From: Pseudaminobacter salicylatoxidans
Lineage (GTDB): Bacteria; Pseudomonadota; Alphaproteobacteria; Rhizobiales; Rhizobiaceae
Direction: 5' to 3'
Assembly: GCF_003148475.1 (NCBI RefSeq)
Contig: NZ_QGGG01000001.1
Span: forward strand, 434,001 to 498,000
DNA length: 64,000 nt
Position numbers and translations under genes: made by a program. The notes under the pieces are model-generated. The model saw nothing but the letters and a program-made list of their open reading frames with translations. It searched no databases and had not been told where the DNA came from. Of the stretch, positions 45,111 through 54,941 are shown piece by piece (the first letter of the stretch is position 1; every line of letters starts with the position of its first letter).

Positions 45111-46154
45111 ATGACCTTTCATTCCCGGTCGATCACGGAACTTGGTCATCTTATAAGTCAGCTATCGAGATCATTCGGGGATGGTGTCCCTCTTGAAGAG
45201 ATTCTCGGCACTATCCGTAATCATTTCGAAGCCTGTGGAGCGGCGCTCGAACAACGCGGCCGGCACATCGAAACGACAGTTCTGTTTTCCATCCACCCCG
45301 AAATCGCTGCCTGCATTTCCGAACGTGGTCCGGACCTCAGCGCATTGTGCGATAGCTATCATTCCATCTCTTTGACAGAGACAGGCGCCGACGAGACCGC
45401 AACCTATGTGCTGTGGCTGTTTCGGGCGCGTGATACCGGCAAATTCGACGCGGAGGAGACGGCGATGGCTGGTATCATCACATCCCAGCTCGCCCGAAGC
45501 ATCGAACTCGCCAGGCGTATGGGCAGCTCGGAAGTCGAGCGCGCGCTTTACTCCGACGTGCTCGACAAGTTGAATGTCGGCGTCGCCATCGTGGATTGCT
45601 CGGGAAGAGTGGCCAATGCCTCGGCAGTGGCCCGAAGGTTTTTGTCCGATCGCGACGGTCTGCAGTTGCAAGGCGGCAAGATCCGCGCCGTCAACGGCAT
45701 GGAAGACCGGGAACTCCAGGGGGCGATAAAGGCAGCCTCGCAACGAATGCCCAACGGCGACGCCGGCCCCTCACGCGGCCTTTCGCTGACCAAACACTCC
45801 GGCGCGCGTACTCTTGGCGTGATGATCCGGCCGGTATCGATGGGCGCCACATCCGGCAACACCAGCGTAGCGATTTACATACGCGATTGCGACCTTGCCC
45901 CGGACGTCGAGAGCGAGTTCGTCAGGCAGATATTCGACCTGACGCCAGCCGAGGCAGCCGTGACCAGAAGATTGACGGCAGGTCTCTCGCTTGAGGATGC
46001 GGCAACTTCGCTGGATATCAGCCGCAACACGGCGCGCGCCCATCTTCGTTCGATTTTCTCGAAAAGCGGCATCACCAGACAAACCGAGCTTGTAAGGCTG
46101 GTTCTCAACAGCGCGGTGATCCTGGGTGAAAGAAGCGGTCATCAGACCGCTTGA
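45111..46154 (+). CDS. LuxR-family regulator with sensory N-terminal domain
   Basis: A 347-residue protein following GGGAGG. The N-terminal 280 residues look like GAF/PAS-type sensing domains (LDKLNVGVAIVDCSGRVANASAVARRFL is PAS-like). The C-terminal 60 residues are a GerE-type HTH: LTPAEAAVTRRLTAGLSLEDAATSLDISRNTARAHLRSIFSKSG. There is no autoinducer-domain signature. It lies in the middle of the catabolic island and is a candidate regulator of it. Confidence 0.82.
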   Translation: MTFHSRSITELGHLISQLSRSFGDGVPLEEILGTIRNHFEACGAALEQRGRHIETTVLFSIHPEIAACISERGPDLSALCDSYHSISLTETGADETATYVLWLFRARDTGKFDAEETAMAGIITSQLARSIELARRMGSSEVERALYSDVLDKLNVGVAIVDCSGRVANASAVARRFLSDRDGLQLQGGKIRAVNGMEDRELQGAIKAASQRMPNGDAGPSRGLSLTKHSGARTLGVMIRPVSMGATSGNTSVAIYIRDCDLAPDVESEFVRQIFDLTPAEAAVTRRLTAGLSLEDAATSLDISRNTARAHLRSIFSKSGITRQTELVRLVLNSAVILGERSGHQTA

Positions 46155-46308
46155 ACATGACGAAGGGGCATGAGCGTCCTTCATGCCCGCGTCCCTGCAT
46201 ACTGCAAACGAACGATGCCGGATCACAAACCGTGGGCGAATTTTTCTTCTTTGGCAGGGGCGGGCAATAGCCGTAATTGCCGGAAAAGCGGTGGATTTAC
46301 AATATCTG

Positions 46309-46318
46309 CAGTATACTG
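46309..46318. promoter_or_regulatory. CAGTATACTG palindrome before the TetR gene
   Basis: A perfect 10-base palindrome lies 41 bases upstream of the chosen TetR start, within an AT-rich patch that also looks like a promoter (TTTACA, then TATACT). It could be the autoregulatory site. Confidence 0.35.
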
Positions 46319-46359
46319 GGATTCGACCCGCTTGCGCAGCGAGCGTGAAAGGACAAGAT

Positions 46360-47124
46360 TTGAACCGATCTCTGACACTTCCGGAAGAGGCGAACGGCAA
46401 TTCCGAGGCGGATGGCACCGGGTCGGCCCGGTCCGGTGATGCCCGTCTCGGCAGCAATCCGCGCAAGGAGCTCGTTCGCGAGCAGTTGATCGATATCGCG
46501 GCCCAGCTTTTCGACAGCAAGGGATATGTCCAGACCAACATAAACGACATCGCGCGCGCTATCGGTCTCGGGCGCTCGGCGGTCTACCACTACTTCCGCA
46601 ACAAGGAAGAGATTCTTGCGGCGCTGGTCGAATCGGAGGCACTTGCCCCCTCGCACCAGCTTCAGGAACTGATCCAGCAACCCGGACTGACGCCCACCCA
46701 GCGTCTGCGACAGGCAATAACCGACGGCATCCGCCGCAGGCTTTCGTCGGGATCGCGTTTCATCCTCCTGGCCAGACTCGAGGCACAGATTCCGGATGAG
46801 CTCGGTCCGCTCTACAATCGCGGCCGACGCGACATCTACGACTTTTATGTCCGCTGCATTTCCGAAGGTATCGAAGCCGGCGAATTCCGTCGCACGGATC
46901 CGAAGATCGCGGCCTTCGCCGTCATCGGCATGGCCAACTGGACATCGCGCTGGTATTCGCCGTCAGGGGCACGCACGCCCGACGAAATCGCCGAAATCAT
47001 CGCGGACATCGCGCTGCAGGGGCTTGTGGTTCACAAGAACCGCCCGCTGGACGAACATGGAATCCGCACGGCCATCGAAGGCATGCGCCAGCAGATCGAA
47101 GCGCTGGAACGCAGTCTCAAATAA
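46360..47124 (+). CDS. TetR-family regulator of the catabolic island (candidate)
   Basis: The frame is open from 46183, but TTG 46360 with AAAGGA six bases upstream is the best start, giving 254 residues. After a polar tail of about 30 residues comes the HTH (QLIDIAAQLFDSKGYVQTNINDIARAIGLGRSAVYHYFRNKEEILAALVE). The C-terminal domain is of the KstR2/FadR-like size (GMANWTSRWYSPSGARTPDEIAEIIADI). TetR proteins of this sort often bind acyl-CoA ligands and repress CoA-dependent catabolic genes, which fits its neighbours. Confidence 0.82.
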   Translation: MNRSLTLPEEANGNSEADGTGSARSGDARLGSNPRKELVREQLIDIAAQLFDSKGYVQTNINDIARAIGLGRSAVYHYFRNKEEILAALVESEALAPSHQLQELIQQPGLTPTQRLRQAITDGIRRRLSSGSRFILLARLEAQIPDELGPLYNRGRRDIYDFYVRCISEGIEAGEFRRTDPKIAAFAVIGMANWTSRWYSPSGARTPDEIAEIIADIALQGLVVHKNRPLDEHGIRTAIEGMRQQIEALERSLK

Positions 47125-47283
47125 GCTCTCGATCCAGGACGGCATTCGCAGCGGCGAGGAACTTAAACCTCGGAACGAGGTGAGCATGTCCGGACCGGTT
47201 CATGATGTGCTTCGGGGCGGCTTGGCGCATAGGCTTTCACCCCGGTGCATCAACAGTCGCAACAGGCGCGGCATTCTCCCTGA

Positions 47284-48489
47284 TCAGTGGAAAATCTCGA
47301 ACAGGCCGGCGGCACCCATGCCGCCGCCAACGCACATGGTGACCACACCGTATTTCACCTTTCGCCGCCGCCCCTCGAAAAGGAGATGACCCGCCGTGCG
47401 CGCGCCGGTCATTCCGAAGGGGTGCCCCACGGCAATCGCGCCGCCATTCACGTTGAGCTTGTCGGGATCGATGCCGAGAAAATCACGACAATAGACGGCC
47501 TGACTGGCAAACGCCTCGTTGAGTTCCCAAAGGCCGATGTCGTCGATTTTCAGGCCATGCTGCGCAAGCAGTTTCGGAACCGAGAAGATCGGGCCAATGC
47601 CCATTTCCTCGGGCGGACATCCAGCCACCGACATGCCGCGATATGCACCGAGCGGTTCAAGCCCGAGCCTTTCGGCACGCTTGGCGTCCATGAGTACGAG
47701 AGCCGCCGCGCCGTCGGAAAGCTGCGATGAGTTGCCGGCGGTAATATAGTCGCCAACCTTGATGACTTCCCCGTCCGCAAAGACCGGCTTGAGTTTGGCA
47801 AGGCCCTCAAGCGTCGTGTCCGCCCGGAATCCCTCGTCATGCGTGAGCAGCACATCCTCGGCGCGCTGCTCATTGGTCGCCTTGTCGATGATGATCTTGC
47901 GCGAGGGCATAGGCGCGAGCTCGTCATCGAAGCGGCCAGCCTGGTGCGCCGCCGCCGTCCGCAGTTGGCTGACAAGCGCGAACTCGTCCTGCGCCTCGCG
48001 GCTGATGCCATGTTTGCGCGCCACGATCTCGGCGGTTTCGATCATGGTGATGTACATATGCGGCCAATGCTCCAGCACGGCATCGGAGCGATTGCGATAG
48101 GCGTTCTTGTGCTTGTTCTGCGTCAGGCTGATCGACTCCACGCCGCCGGCTGCAACGACATCCATGCCGTCAACCATGATCTGCCTGGCGCCCACGGCAA
48201 TCGCCATCAGGCCAGACGAGCACATCCGGTCGATCGACATGCCCGGAACCGTTTCGGGCAGGCCAGCCGCCGCCGCGGTCAGGCGGCCGATGTTGTAGCC
48301 TTGCGTGCCCTGTTGAGCCGAACAGCCCATGACGACATCCTCGACCTCGGCCGGATCGATACCGGCACGCGCGACCGCCTCGCGAACGACATGGCCGGAA
48401 AGCGCCGGCGCTTCGGTGTCATTGAACGCGCCGCGGTAAGCTTTGCCGACAGGGGTTCGAGCTACGGATACAATAACGGCTTCACGCAA
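47284..48489 (-). CDS. Thiolase (acetyl-CoA C-acyltransferase family)
   Basis: A 401-residue thiolase. The nucleophile is Cys90 in MSIDRMCSSGLMAIAVGA. The second half carries NVNGGAIAVGHPFGMTGART (His of the GHP loop) and CVGGGMGAAGLFEIFH (second Cys). It cleaves a beta-ketoacyl-CoA with CoA. It is transcribed away from the fadB operon and separated from it by a 348-base gap that holds motif copy E and nothing else. Confidence 0.93.
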   Translation of the reverse strand: MREAVIVSVARTPVGKAYRGAFNDTEAPALSGHVVREAVARAGIDPAEVEDVVMGCSAQQGTQGYNIGRLTAAAAGLPETVPGMSIDRMCSSGLMAIAVGARQIMVDGMDVVAAGGVESISLTQNKHKNAYRNRSDAVLEHWPHMYITMIETAEIVARKHGISREAQDEFALVSQLRTAAAHQAGRFDDELAPMPSRKIIIDKATNEQRAEDVLLTHDEGFRADTTLEGLAKLKPVFADGEVIKVGDYITAGNSSQLSDGAAALVLMDAKRAERLGLEPLGAYRGMSVAGCPPEEMGIGPIFSVPKLLAQHGLKIDDIGLWELNEAFASQAVYCRDFLGIDPDKLNVNGGAIAVGHPFGMTGARTAGHLLFEGRRRKVKYGVVTMCVGGGMGAAGLFEIFH

Positions 48490-48837
48490 AGGACTTCTCC
48501 CGAAGCAATGGAAGGGGAGCGCCGGAAAGGCGACAATTCAGGATCATCGGTAGCAAAGCGTATCGAGCGAACATCGTCTGAAAAGACTAACGGCCGCCTC
48601 TATCGGATCAGAAAACCAGCGTGCCGCTGTCCACCCCGGCATCTGGCCCGTGGTGAGCGCCGCAACACCACAACATCATCCCAAAATACCATTCCTAAAA
48701 CGCCTTGCCCTCCCCGTGCAGCCGTTGGCAGGCATCCGGCGCGCTAGTCCCATTGGACGATGTTCAAGCCCTCCGCTTCACGCATCTGTGAAGTCACGGC
48801 CACACGAAGGATGGCCAGGACCCGGAATGGCGACACG
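48490..48837. other. Divergent intergenic region, thiolase versus fadB operon
   Basis: No gene is visible here. Motif copy E lies at 48747-48762. The remainder must hold the promoters for both directions, but I could not place them. Confidence 0.35.
48747..48762 (+). promoter_or_regulatory. Shared motif copy E (GTCC-CATT-GGAC-GATG)
   Basis: It lies 76 bases upstream of the operon that starts at 48838. It shares CATCCGG-CGCTAGTC with copy D and the GGAC-KAT core with all copies. Confidence 0.5.
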
Positions 48838-49854
48838 ATGAAGGCAGTGCTTTGCAGAGAATTCGAACCACGCGGCAATCTGCGGCTGGAAGAGATTGCC
48901 ACGCCCCGCATCGGGCGCGATCAGGTGTTGATCCGCGTCGAGGCCTGCGGCCTGAATTTCTTCGATGGCCTGATGGTCGAAGGCAAATACCAGACCAGGC
49001 CGGAACTTCCCTTCACGCCGGGCAGCGAGGTTGCCGGCATCGTGGTCGAAACGGGCGCGGATGTGACCAATATCCGTCCGGGAATGCGCGTTCTCGCATT
49101 CAACGGCACCGGCGGCTACGCCGAGGAAGCCGTGGCGCTGGCCGAACGCGTCTATGAAATTCCAGACTCGATGAGTTTCCAGGAAGCAGCAGGCTTCCTC
49201 ATCACTTATGCGACCTCGCATCACGCCCTCAAGGATCGGGCGGGCATAAAGCCGGGCGAAACGCTTCTGGTCCTCGGTGCGGCCGGCGGCGTCGGCCTGA
49301 CCGCGGTCGAGATCGGCAAGCAGTTGGGCGCAAAGGTCATCGCGGCCGCGTCGACCGAGGAGAAGCTCGAACTGTGCCGTGCCCATGGCGCGGACGAAAC
49401 CATCAACTACACGACCGACGACCTGCGGCAACGGCTGAAAGAACTGACCGGCGGCAGGGGCATCGACGTGGTCTACGATCCCGTCGGCGGGCGACTGACC
49501 GAGCCCTCCGTGCGCTCGCTGGCCGTCAACGGCAGGCTTCTGGTGATCGGCTTTGCCGCCGGCGACATCCCAAGCATTCCACTCAACCTGCTGTTGCTCA
49601 AGCAGAGCTCGATGATCGGTGTGTTCTGGGGCAGCTTCGCCCGCGCCAATCCACAGCATCAGGCCGCCAACATGGCCGAACTGTTCTCCTGGTTCACGCA
49701 GGGGCAGCTCAAGCCTCACATCTCCGGCGCGTATCCGCTGGAACGCTTCGCTGAGGCGCTGGACGTGGTCATGGAGCGCGCGGCCAAAGGCAAGGTCGTC
49801 CTCAACATGGGCGGCAGCACCTCTTCCGTCTCTAGCAAGGTAGCAAATCAATGA
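48838..49854 (+). CDS. Zinc-independent NADPH:quinone-oxidoreductase-type MDR enzyme
   Basis: ATG 48838 gives 338 residues of the medium-chain dehydrogenase family without zinc ligands. VLGAAGGVGLTAVEIGKQLGAKVIAAAS is the NADPH-binding motif, and the N-terminal domain is GroES-like (ACGLNFFDGLMVEGKYQTRPELPFTPGSEVAGIV). These reduce quinones, enones or enoyl-CoA esters. In this operon an enoyl-CoA or cyclic-enone reductase is plausible. It overlaps the next gene by ATGA. Confidence 0.85.
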   Translation: MKAVLCREFEPRGNLRLEEIATPRIGRDQVLIRVEACGLNFFDGLMVEGKYQTRPELPFTPGSEVAGIVVETGADVTNIRPGMRVLAFNGTGGYAEEAVALAERVYEIPDSMSFQEAAGFLITYATSHHALKDRAGIKPGETLLVLGAAGGVGLTAVEIGKQLGAKVIAAASTEEKLELCRAHGADETINYTTDDLRQRLKELTGGRGIDVVYDPVGGRLTEPSVRSLAVNGRLLVIGFAAGDIPSIPLNLLLLKQSSMIGVFWGSFARANPQHQAANMAELFSWFTQGQLKPHISGAYPLERFAEALDVVMERAAKGKVVLNMGGSTSSVSSKVANQ

Positions 49855-51944
49855 ACCAGGTCAGCGAGCAAACCGTTCATGTCGAAAGACATGGAGCCGT
49901 TCTGGTTACGGTCATCGACAACCCGCCAGTCAACGCGCTGTCGCATTCGGTGCGCGCGGGGCTGCTGGATGCGCTCGAACGCTTCGAGCAGGACGACGCC
50001 AGCAAGGCGATGGTGATCCTGTGCGCCGGGCGCACCTTCATCGCCGGCGCCGATATTCGCGAGTTCAACAAGCCGCCTCAGGAGCCCCGCCTTGGCACGC
50101 TCATCGACCGGCTCGATGCCTGCGCCAAACCCATCGTCGCCGCCATCCACGGCACCGCTTTGGGCGGCGGGCTGGAGGTAGGCCTTGCCTGCAGTTACCG
50201 CGTCGCGCTTGACAGCGCACGCTTCGGCCTGCCCGAAGTGAAGCTCGGACTGCTGCCCGGCTCGGGCGGCACGGTGCGGCTGCCGCGCCTTATCGGTGTC
50301 GAGCATGCCCTGACCATGATCAGCGAAGGCGGCCAGATCGGTTCGCAGGAGGCGCGTGAAAAGGGCCTCGTGGACACCGTCATATCGGGCGATCTCAAGG
50401 CCGAAGCCATCGCCTTCGCCCAGACGGTAATTGCCGAGGGCGCCAGGGTGCGCAGGACCAGCGACCTGCCGGTGCCGCCCTTCGATGCAGGCCTTCTTGC
50501 CACGAAGCGCACCGAACTGGCGAAGAGATACAAAGGCCGCCAGGCTCCTCAGATCGCCGTGGACCTGATCGAGAAGATGGCTTCCACTCCGTTCCGCGAG
50601 GCGGCGCAAGAGGAATACCGCGTCTGCAGAGAGCTTATCGGGTCGAACCAGTCGAAGGCGCTCCGGCATCTCTTCGCCGCCGAGCGCGAGGCCGCGAAGA
50701 TCGACGGCGTGCCGGCGGACGTCAAACCGCGTGACATCAACAAGGTGGCTGTGGTGGGGCCCGGTGTCATGGGACGCGGCATCGCGATCTGCCTGCTGAA
50801 TGCCGACCTTCCCACGACACTGATCGGCAGAACCGAAGAGAGTCTCGCAAAGGCGGTCGCCGCGATCCGCAAGACCTATGAGGGCAACGTCAAGCGCGGC
50901 ACGCTCACGCCTGATGAAGTGGAAAGCCGCATGAGCCGGCTGTCGACAACCACAGGCTACGACGATCTGCGCGACATCGATCTCGTCATCGAAGCCGTCA
51001 CGGAAGACCTGGAGGTCAAGAAGGCGGTCTTTGCGAAACTCGACGCCGCCCTGAACGAGCGGGCGATCGTCGCCACCAACACCTCCTTCCTGGACATCGA
51101 AGCGTTGGCGGATTCGGTGTCGAACCCCGAGAACGTGGCGGGGATGCATTTCTTCAATCCCGCCAACATCATGAAGCTCCTGGAGAATGTACGATCGAGC
51201 CGCACTGCGCCCGACGTGCTGGCGACCATCACGTCGTTGGGCAAGCGGATCGGCAAGGTTCCTGTGATGGTCGGGCGCTCGGAAGGCTTCGTGGCCAACC
51301 GCATGCTTTCCAAGCGCTCACGCGAAGCCCAGTTCCTGCTTGAAGACGGCGCGACCCCGCAGCAGGTCGACAAGGTGCTATCAGGTTTCGGCTTTCCCAT
51401 AGGCCCCTTCGCGCTGGCGGACCTCGCCGGCATGGACGTGATGGCCGCAGCACGGGCCGCAAGATTTGCCCGGATGACGCCCCGTGAGCAGCAATGCGAC
51501 ATCGTCGACAAACTCGCCGCTGCCGGACGCCTCGGCCAGAAGAGCGGTGCCGGCTATTATCTCTATGGTGACGATCGCAAGCCGCAACCCGATCCCGCGG
51601 TCAACGAACTGCTGGCGCAACATCGCCAGGCGCGCGGTTTCAGCCACCGCGACGTGACGGATCAGGAGATATTGGAGCGCTGCCTTTATGCGATGATCAA
51701 CGAGGCGGCGAAGATCCTGGAGGAAGGGGCCGCTGCCCGCCCCGGTGACATCGACGTCATATGGACCAACGGCTTCGGCTGGCCGACCCATCTCGGTGGC
51801 CCGATGTTCCATGCCGACCAGATCGGCCTGCCCAGGATCAAGGAAGCCCTCGACCGCTACAGCGCGCTGGTCGGCGAGGACTATTTCAAGCCTGCCGGGC
51901 TGATCGAACGGCTCGCAGCCGAGGATCGCGGTTTCTACGGCTAG
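49851..51944 (+). CDS. Bifunctional enoyl-CoA hydratase/3-hydroxyacyl-CoA dehydrogenase (FadB/FadJ type)
   Basis: A 697-residue fusion. The crotonase domain is at about 1-190 (RTFIAGADIREF, HGTALGGGLEVGLACSYRV, LGLLPGSGGTVRLPRL). The NAD-binding domain is at about 295-480 (KVAVVGPGVMGRGIAICLLNADLPTTLI, NTSFLDIEAL and MHFFNPANIMKLLENV). C-terminal dehydrogenase domains follow (GFVANRMLSKRSREA, FGFPIGPFALADLAGMD). It carries out the hydration and oxidation steps of beta-oxidation. Confidence 0.94.
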   Translation: MNQVSEQTVHVERHGAVLVTVIDNPPVNALSHSVRAGLLDALERFEQDDASKAMVILCAGRTFIAGADIREFNKPPQEPRLGTLIDRLDACAKPIVAAIHGTALGGGLEVGLACSYRVALDSARFGLPEVKLGLLPGSGGTVRLPRLIGVEHALTMISEGGQIGSQEAREKGLVDTVISGDLKAEAIAFAQTVIAEGARVRRTSDLPVPPFDAGLLATKRTELAKRYKGRQAPQIAVDLIEKMASTPFREAAQEEYRVCRELIGSNQSKALRHLFAAEREAAKIDGVPADVKPRDINKVAVVGPGVMGRGIAICLLNADLPTTLIGRTEESLAKAVAAIRKTYEGNVKRGTLTPDEVESRMSRLSTTTGYDDLRDIDLVIEAVTEDLEVKKAVFAKLDAALNERAIVATNTSFLDIEALADSVSNPENVAGMHFFNPANIMKLLENVRSSRTAPDVLATITSLGKRIGKVPVMVGRSEGFVANRMLSKRSREAQFLLEDGATPQQVDKVLSGFGFPIGPFALADLAGMDVMAAARAARFARMTPREQQCDIVDKLAAAGRLGQKSGAGYYLYGDDRKPQPDPAVNELLAQHRQARGFSHRDVTDQEILERCLYAMINEAAKILEEGAAARPGDIDVIWTNGFGWPTHLGGPMFHADQIGLPRIKEALDRYSALVGEDYFKPAGLIERLAAEDRGFYG

Positions 51945-51988
51945 GCAATCACCTCCCATACCTCAATTGCAACACGGATACTGAGCCA

Positions 51989-52867
51989 ATGACAAAGGAA
52001 ATGACCCTTAAATCTGTCGTCGCGGAATTGCGCGACGGCATGACCATCGGGATGGGCGGCTGGGGACCACGCCGCAAGCCAATGGCGCTTGTCCGCGAGA
52101 TTCTGCGCTCCGATCTGAAGGACCTCACAATCGTCGCCTATGGCGGGCCGGAAATCGGCATGCTGTGTGCTGCCGGCAAGGTCAGGAAGCTGATCTACGG
52201 CTTCGTGTCCATGGATGTGATCCCGATCGAACCGTATTTCCGCAAGGCGCGCGAAGCCGGCGCCATCGATGTCGTCGAACTCGACGAAGGTCATCTGTTG
52301 CTCGGCCTGCGCGCGGCCGGGCACAATGTGCCCTTCATTCCGACGCGGGTCGGGTTGGGCTCCGCCGTCATGATCAACAATCCTCAGCTCAAGACCATCA
52401 GATCGCCCTATGAGGACGGCGAAGTTCTGGTGGCAATGCCGGCGATCAAGCTCGACGCGACCTTGCTTCACGTCAGCCGGGCCGACCGCAACGGCAATAC
52501 GCTTACCTTCGGTCCCGATCCCTATTTCGATGACCTCTTCGCGCGCGCCGCGGGCAAGGTCTACGTCACAGCGGAAGAGGTGGTCGACAGCATCGCCTCC
52601 GACAACCCCGAAGACATGAAGGCCAACCTCGTCGAGCCTTATCTCGTCAAGGGCGTGGTCAACGCACCGCTGGGCGCACATCCCACGGCCTCGCACTATT
52701 CCTACGGATGGGATTTGCCGCATCTGAAGGCCTATGTGGCCTCCGCCGCAGAGGAAAATGGCTGGGCAGCCTATTTCGACAAGCATATCGCCGGAGGCGA
52801 GGAGAGCTACGCCGCAAGCGTTGGCGGCGAAGCCCAGATCCGCCAGTTGCCCCTCCCAACAATGTGA
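51989..52867 (+). CDS. IpdA-like CoA-transferase-family hydrolase, alpha subunit
   Basis: A 292-residue class I CoA-transferase fold. The pattern GMTIGMGGWGPRRKPMALVREILRSD, LTIVAYGGPEIGMLCAAGKVRKLIYGFVSMD and YFDDLFARAAGKVYVTAEEVV follows mycobacterial IpdA much more closely than acetate-type CoA-transferases. IpdAB opens a cyclohexenone ring CoA ester by hydrolysis in late steroid catabolism. Recognition is from memory, and a CoA-transferase role is not excluded. The beta-subunit gene follows after 11 bases. Confidence 0.8.
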   Translation: MTKEMTLKSVVAELRDGMTIGMGGWGPRRKPMALVREILRSDLKDLTIVAYGGPEIGMLCAAGKVRKLIYGFVSMDVIPIEPYFRKAREAGAIDVVELDEGHLLLGLRAAGHNVPFIPTRVGLGSAVMINNPQLKTIRSPYEDGEVLVAMPAIKLDATLLHVSRADRNGNTLTFGPDPYFDDLFARAAGKVYVTAEEVVDSIASDNPEDMKANLVEPYLVKGVVNAPLGAHPTASHYSYGWDLPHLKAYVASAAEENGWAAYFDKHIAGGEESYAASVGGEAQIRQLPLPTM

Positions 52868-52878
52868 TCGGAAACAAC

Positions 52879-53679
52879 ATGACCATTGCCAAGGATTTCA
52901 CTCTCGCCGAACTGATCATCGTGGCGGCCGCCGAAGCATGGCGGGGCGACGGCGAGTTGTTCGTCACCGGTATCGGCCCTGTACCTCGCATCGCGGCAGG
53001 CCTTGCCAAGATGACCTTCGCTCCCGGAATTCAGCTCACCGACGGCGAGGCCTTTCTGGTGGAAACGCCCGTACCGCTTGGACCGCGCGGCGATTTCAAG
53101 CCCAGATACAGCGGCTGGATGCCCTACAGCCGTGTCTTCGACAGCGTCTGGTCAGGCCAGCGCCATGCCATGGTGACCCCCGTCCAGGTGGATCGTTACG
53201 GACAGGCCAATATCTCCGCGTTAGGTCCGGATTTCAGGAAGCCGAAGGTGCAGATGCTCGGCGTTCGCGGCTTTCCGGGCAACTCGATCTGCCACAAGAA
53301 CTCGATGTTCCTGCCCAACCACAACAAGCGCACCTTCGTCGAAGGTGAGGTCGATGTGGTCGCAAGCGTCGGCTTCAATCCGAAGAATTGGCCGGAAGGC
53401 GTCAAGCCCGCTGCCGATCTTGGCCTGATCGTCACCGATCTGTGCGTCTTCGACTTCAACGGACCCGATCATGCCGCCCAGGTGCTGTCTCTGCATCCCG
53501 GCGTGACGTTCGAGCAGGTGCAGGAAGCAACCGGCTTCCCGCTGCTGCGCGCCGCCGGCATGAAGGTCACCGAAGCTCCCACCGAGGAGCAACTGGCGAT
53601 CATTCGCACCCTCGATCCGCACGGAGTGCGTACAACGGTGCTCAAGGGCAATCCGCCCGGCATTCGCGCCGCGGCCTGA
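52879..53679 (+). CDS. IpdB-like CoA-transferase-family hydrolase, beta subunit
   Basis: ATG 52879 gives 266 residues. The sequence [56 protein letters not shown] and [11 protein letters not shown] matches the IpdB layout, as does [22 protein letters not shown]. It should pair with the gene upstream as one enzyme. Such pairs also occur in proteobacterial steroid degraders, where they act on the last ring. Confidence 0.8.
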   Translation: MTIAKDFTLAELIIVAAAEAWRGDGELFVTGIGPVPRIAAGLAKMTFAPGIQLTDGEAFLVETPVPLGPRGDFKPRYSGWMPYSRVFDSVWSGQRHAMVTPVQVDRYGQANISALGPDFRKPKVQMLGVRGFPGNSICHKNSMFLPNHNKRTFVEGEVDVVASVGFNPKNWPEGVKPAADLGLIVTDLCVFDFNGPDHAAQVLSLHPGVTFEQVQEATGFPLLRAAGMKVTEAPTEEQLAIIRTLDPHGVRTTVLKGNPPGIRAAA

Positions 53680-53729
53680 CAAGCGTGGGGGCGCATCGCC
53701 CCCTTCCCCCCCAATCTTCGGTCAATGCG

Positions 53730-54938
53730 ATGAATTTCGAATACAATCAGAAGACCAAGGACCTTCTCGCGCGGCTCAACGCGTTCATGGACAGCCACGT
53801 CTATCCGAATGAACGGCTCTACCACGAGCAGGTTTGCGCCGACCGGTGGGGCAATCCGCCGATCATCGACGAGCTGAAGGAAAAGGCGCGAGCGGCCGGT
53901 CTGTGGAATCTGTTCCTGCCGGATTCGGAGCATGGCGCGGGCCTCACCAATGTCGAGTACGCGCCGCTGTGCGAGGTGATGGGCCGCGCCCATTTCTCGC
54001 CGCAGATATTCAACTGCGCCGCCCCCGACACCGGCAACATCGAGACCATCGAGCGCTACGGTACGCAGGAGCAGAAGGCGCGCTGGCTTCCCGGCATGCT
54101 GGACGGCACGATCCGCTCCGCCTTTGCGATGACGGAACCGGAAGTGGCTTCCAGCGACGCCACCAATATCCGAAGTTCCATCGTGCGCGACGGCGACGAC
54201 TATGTGATCAACGGCCACAAATGGTGGATCTCGGGTGTGGGCGATCCGCGCTGCGAACTGCTCATCTTCATGGGCAAGACCGACCCGCAAGCACCGAAAC
54301 ACAAACAACAATCCATGATCCTGGTGCCCCTGAAGACACCGGGCATAGAGGTCATCCGGCCGATGACCGTCTTCGGTTACGACGATGCACCGCACGGCCA
54401 CATGGAAATCCGTTTCGAGAATGTGCGTGTACCTGCTTCCAGCATCCTGCTCGGCGAAGGGCGCGGCTTCGAGATCGCGCAGGGCCGTCTCGGTCCCGGC
54501 CGCATCCACCATTGCATGCGGCTGATCGGCCTAGCCGAACGCTGCCTTGAGCTGATGTGCCGGCGTGTCAGCAAGCGCGTCGCCTTCGGGCGGCCCATCG
54601 GCGAACAATCCGTCACGCTGGAGCGCATCGCCGAATCCCGCATCCTGATCGACCAGGCGCGCCTTCTGACGCTGAAAGCCGCCTATATGATGGATACTGT
54701 GGGCAACAAGGAAGCGCGCGCCGAGATCGCCATGATCAAGGTTGCCGCGCCCAACATGGCCTGCAAGGTGATCGACTGGGCAATCCAGGCACATGGCGCG
54801 GCGGGCGTCTCGCAGGATTTCGTGCTCGCCAACTATTATGCCCATGCGCGCAAGATTCGCTTTGCCGACGGCCCCGACGAGGTGCACCGCAACCAGATCG
54901 GCCGGCTGGAACTCGCCAAATACGCCGAGGCTACCTGA
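53730..54938 (+). CDS. ACAD10/11-like acyl-CoA dehydrogenase-fold enzyme
   Basis: ATG 53730 gives 402 residues. Motifs [39 protein letters not shown] and [26 protein letters not shown] define the ACAD10/11 branch. The catalytic region reads [18 protein letters not shown], with Asp where MCAD has Glu. In this branch the enzyme works with an APH-type kinase to remove phosphate from a 4-phospho-acyl-CoA, giving an enoyl-CoA (as in LvaC/LvaA of levulinate catabolism). The kinase-like gene follows after 3 bases. Confidence 0.82.
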   Translation: MNFEYNQKTKDLLARLNAFMDSHVYPNERLYHEQVCADRWGNPPIIDELKEKARAAGLWNLFLPDSEHGAGLTNVEYAPLCEVMGRAHFSPQIFNCAAPDTGNIETIERYGTQEQKARWLPGMLDGTIRSAFAMTEPEVASSDATNIRSSIVRDGDDYVINGHKWWISGVGDPRCELLIFMGKTDPQAPKHKQQSMILVPLKTPGIEVIRPMTVFGYDDAPHGHMEIRFENVRVPASSILLGEGRGFEIAQGRLGPGRIHHCMRLIGLAERCLELMCRRVSKRVAFGRPIGEQSVTLERIAESRILIDQARLLTLKAAYMMDTVGNKEARAEIAMIKVAAPNMACKVIDWAIQAHGAAGVSQDFVLANYYAHARKIRFADGPDEVHRNQIGRLELAKYAEAT

Positions 54939-54941
54939 CAG

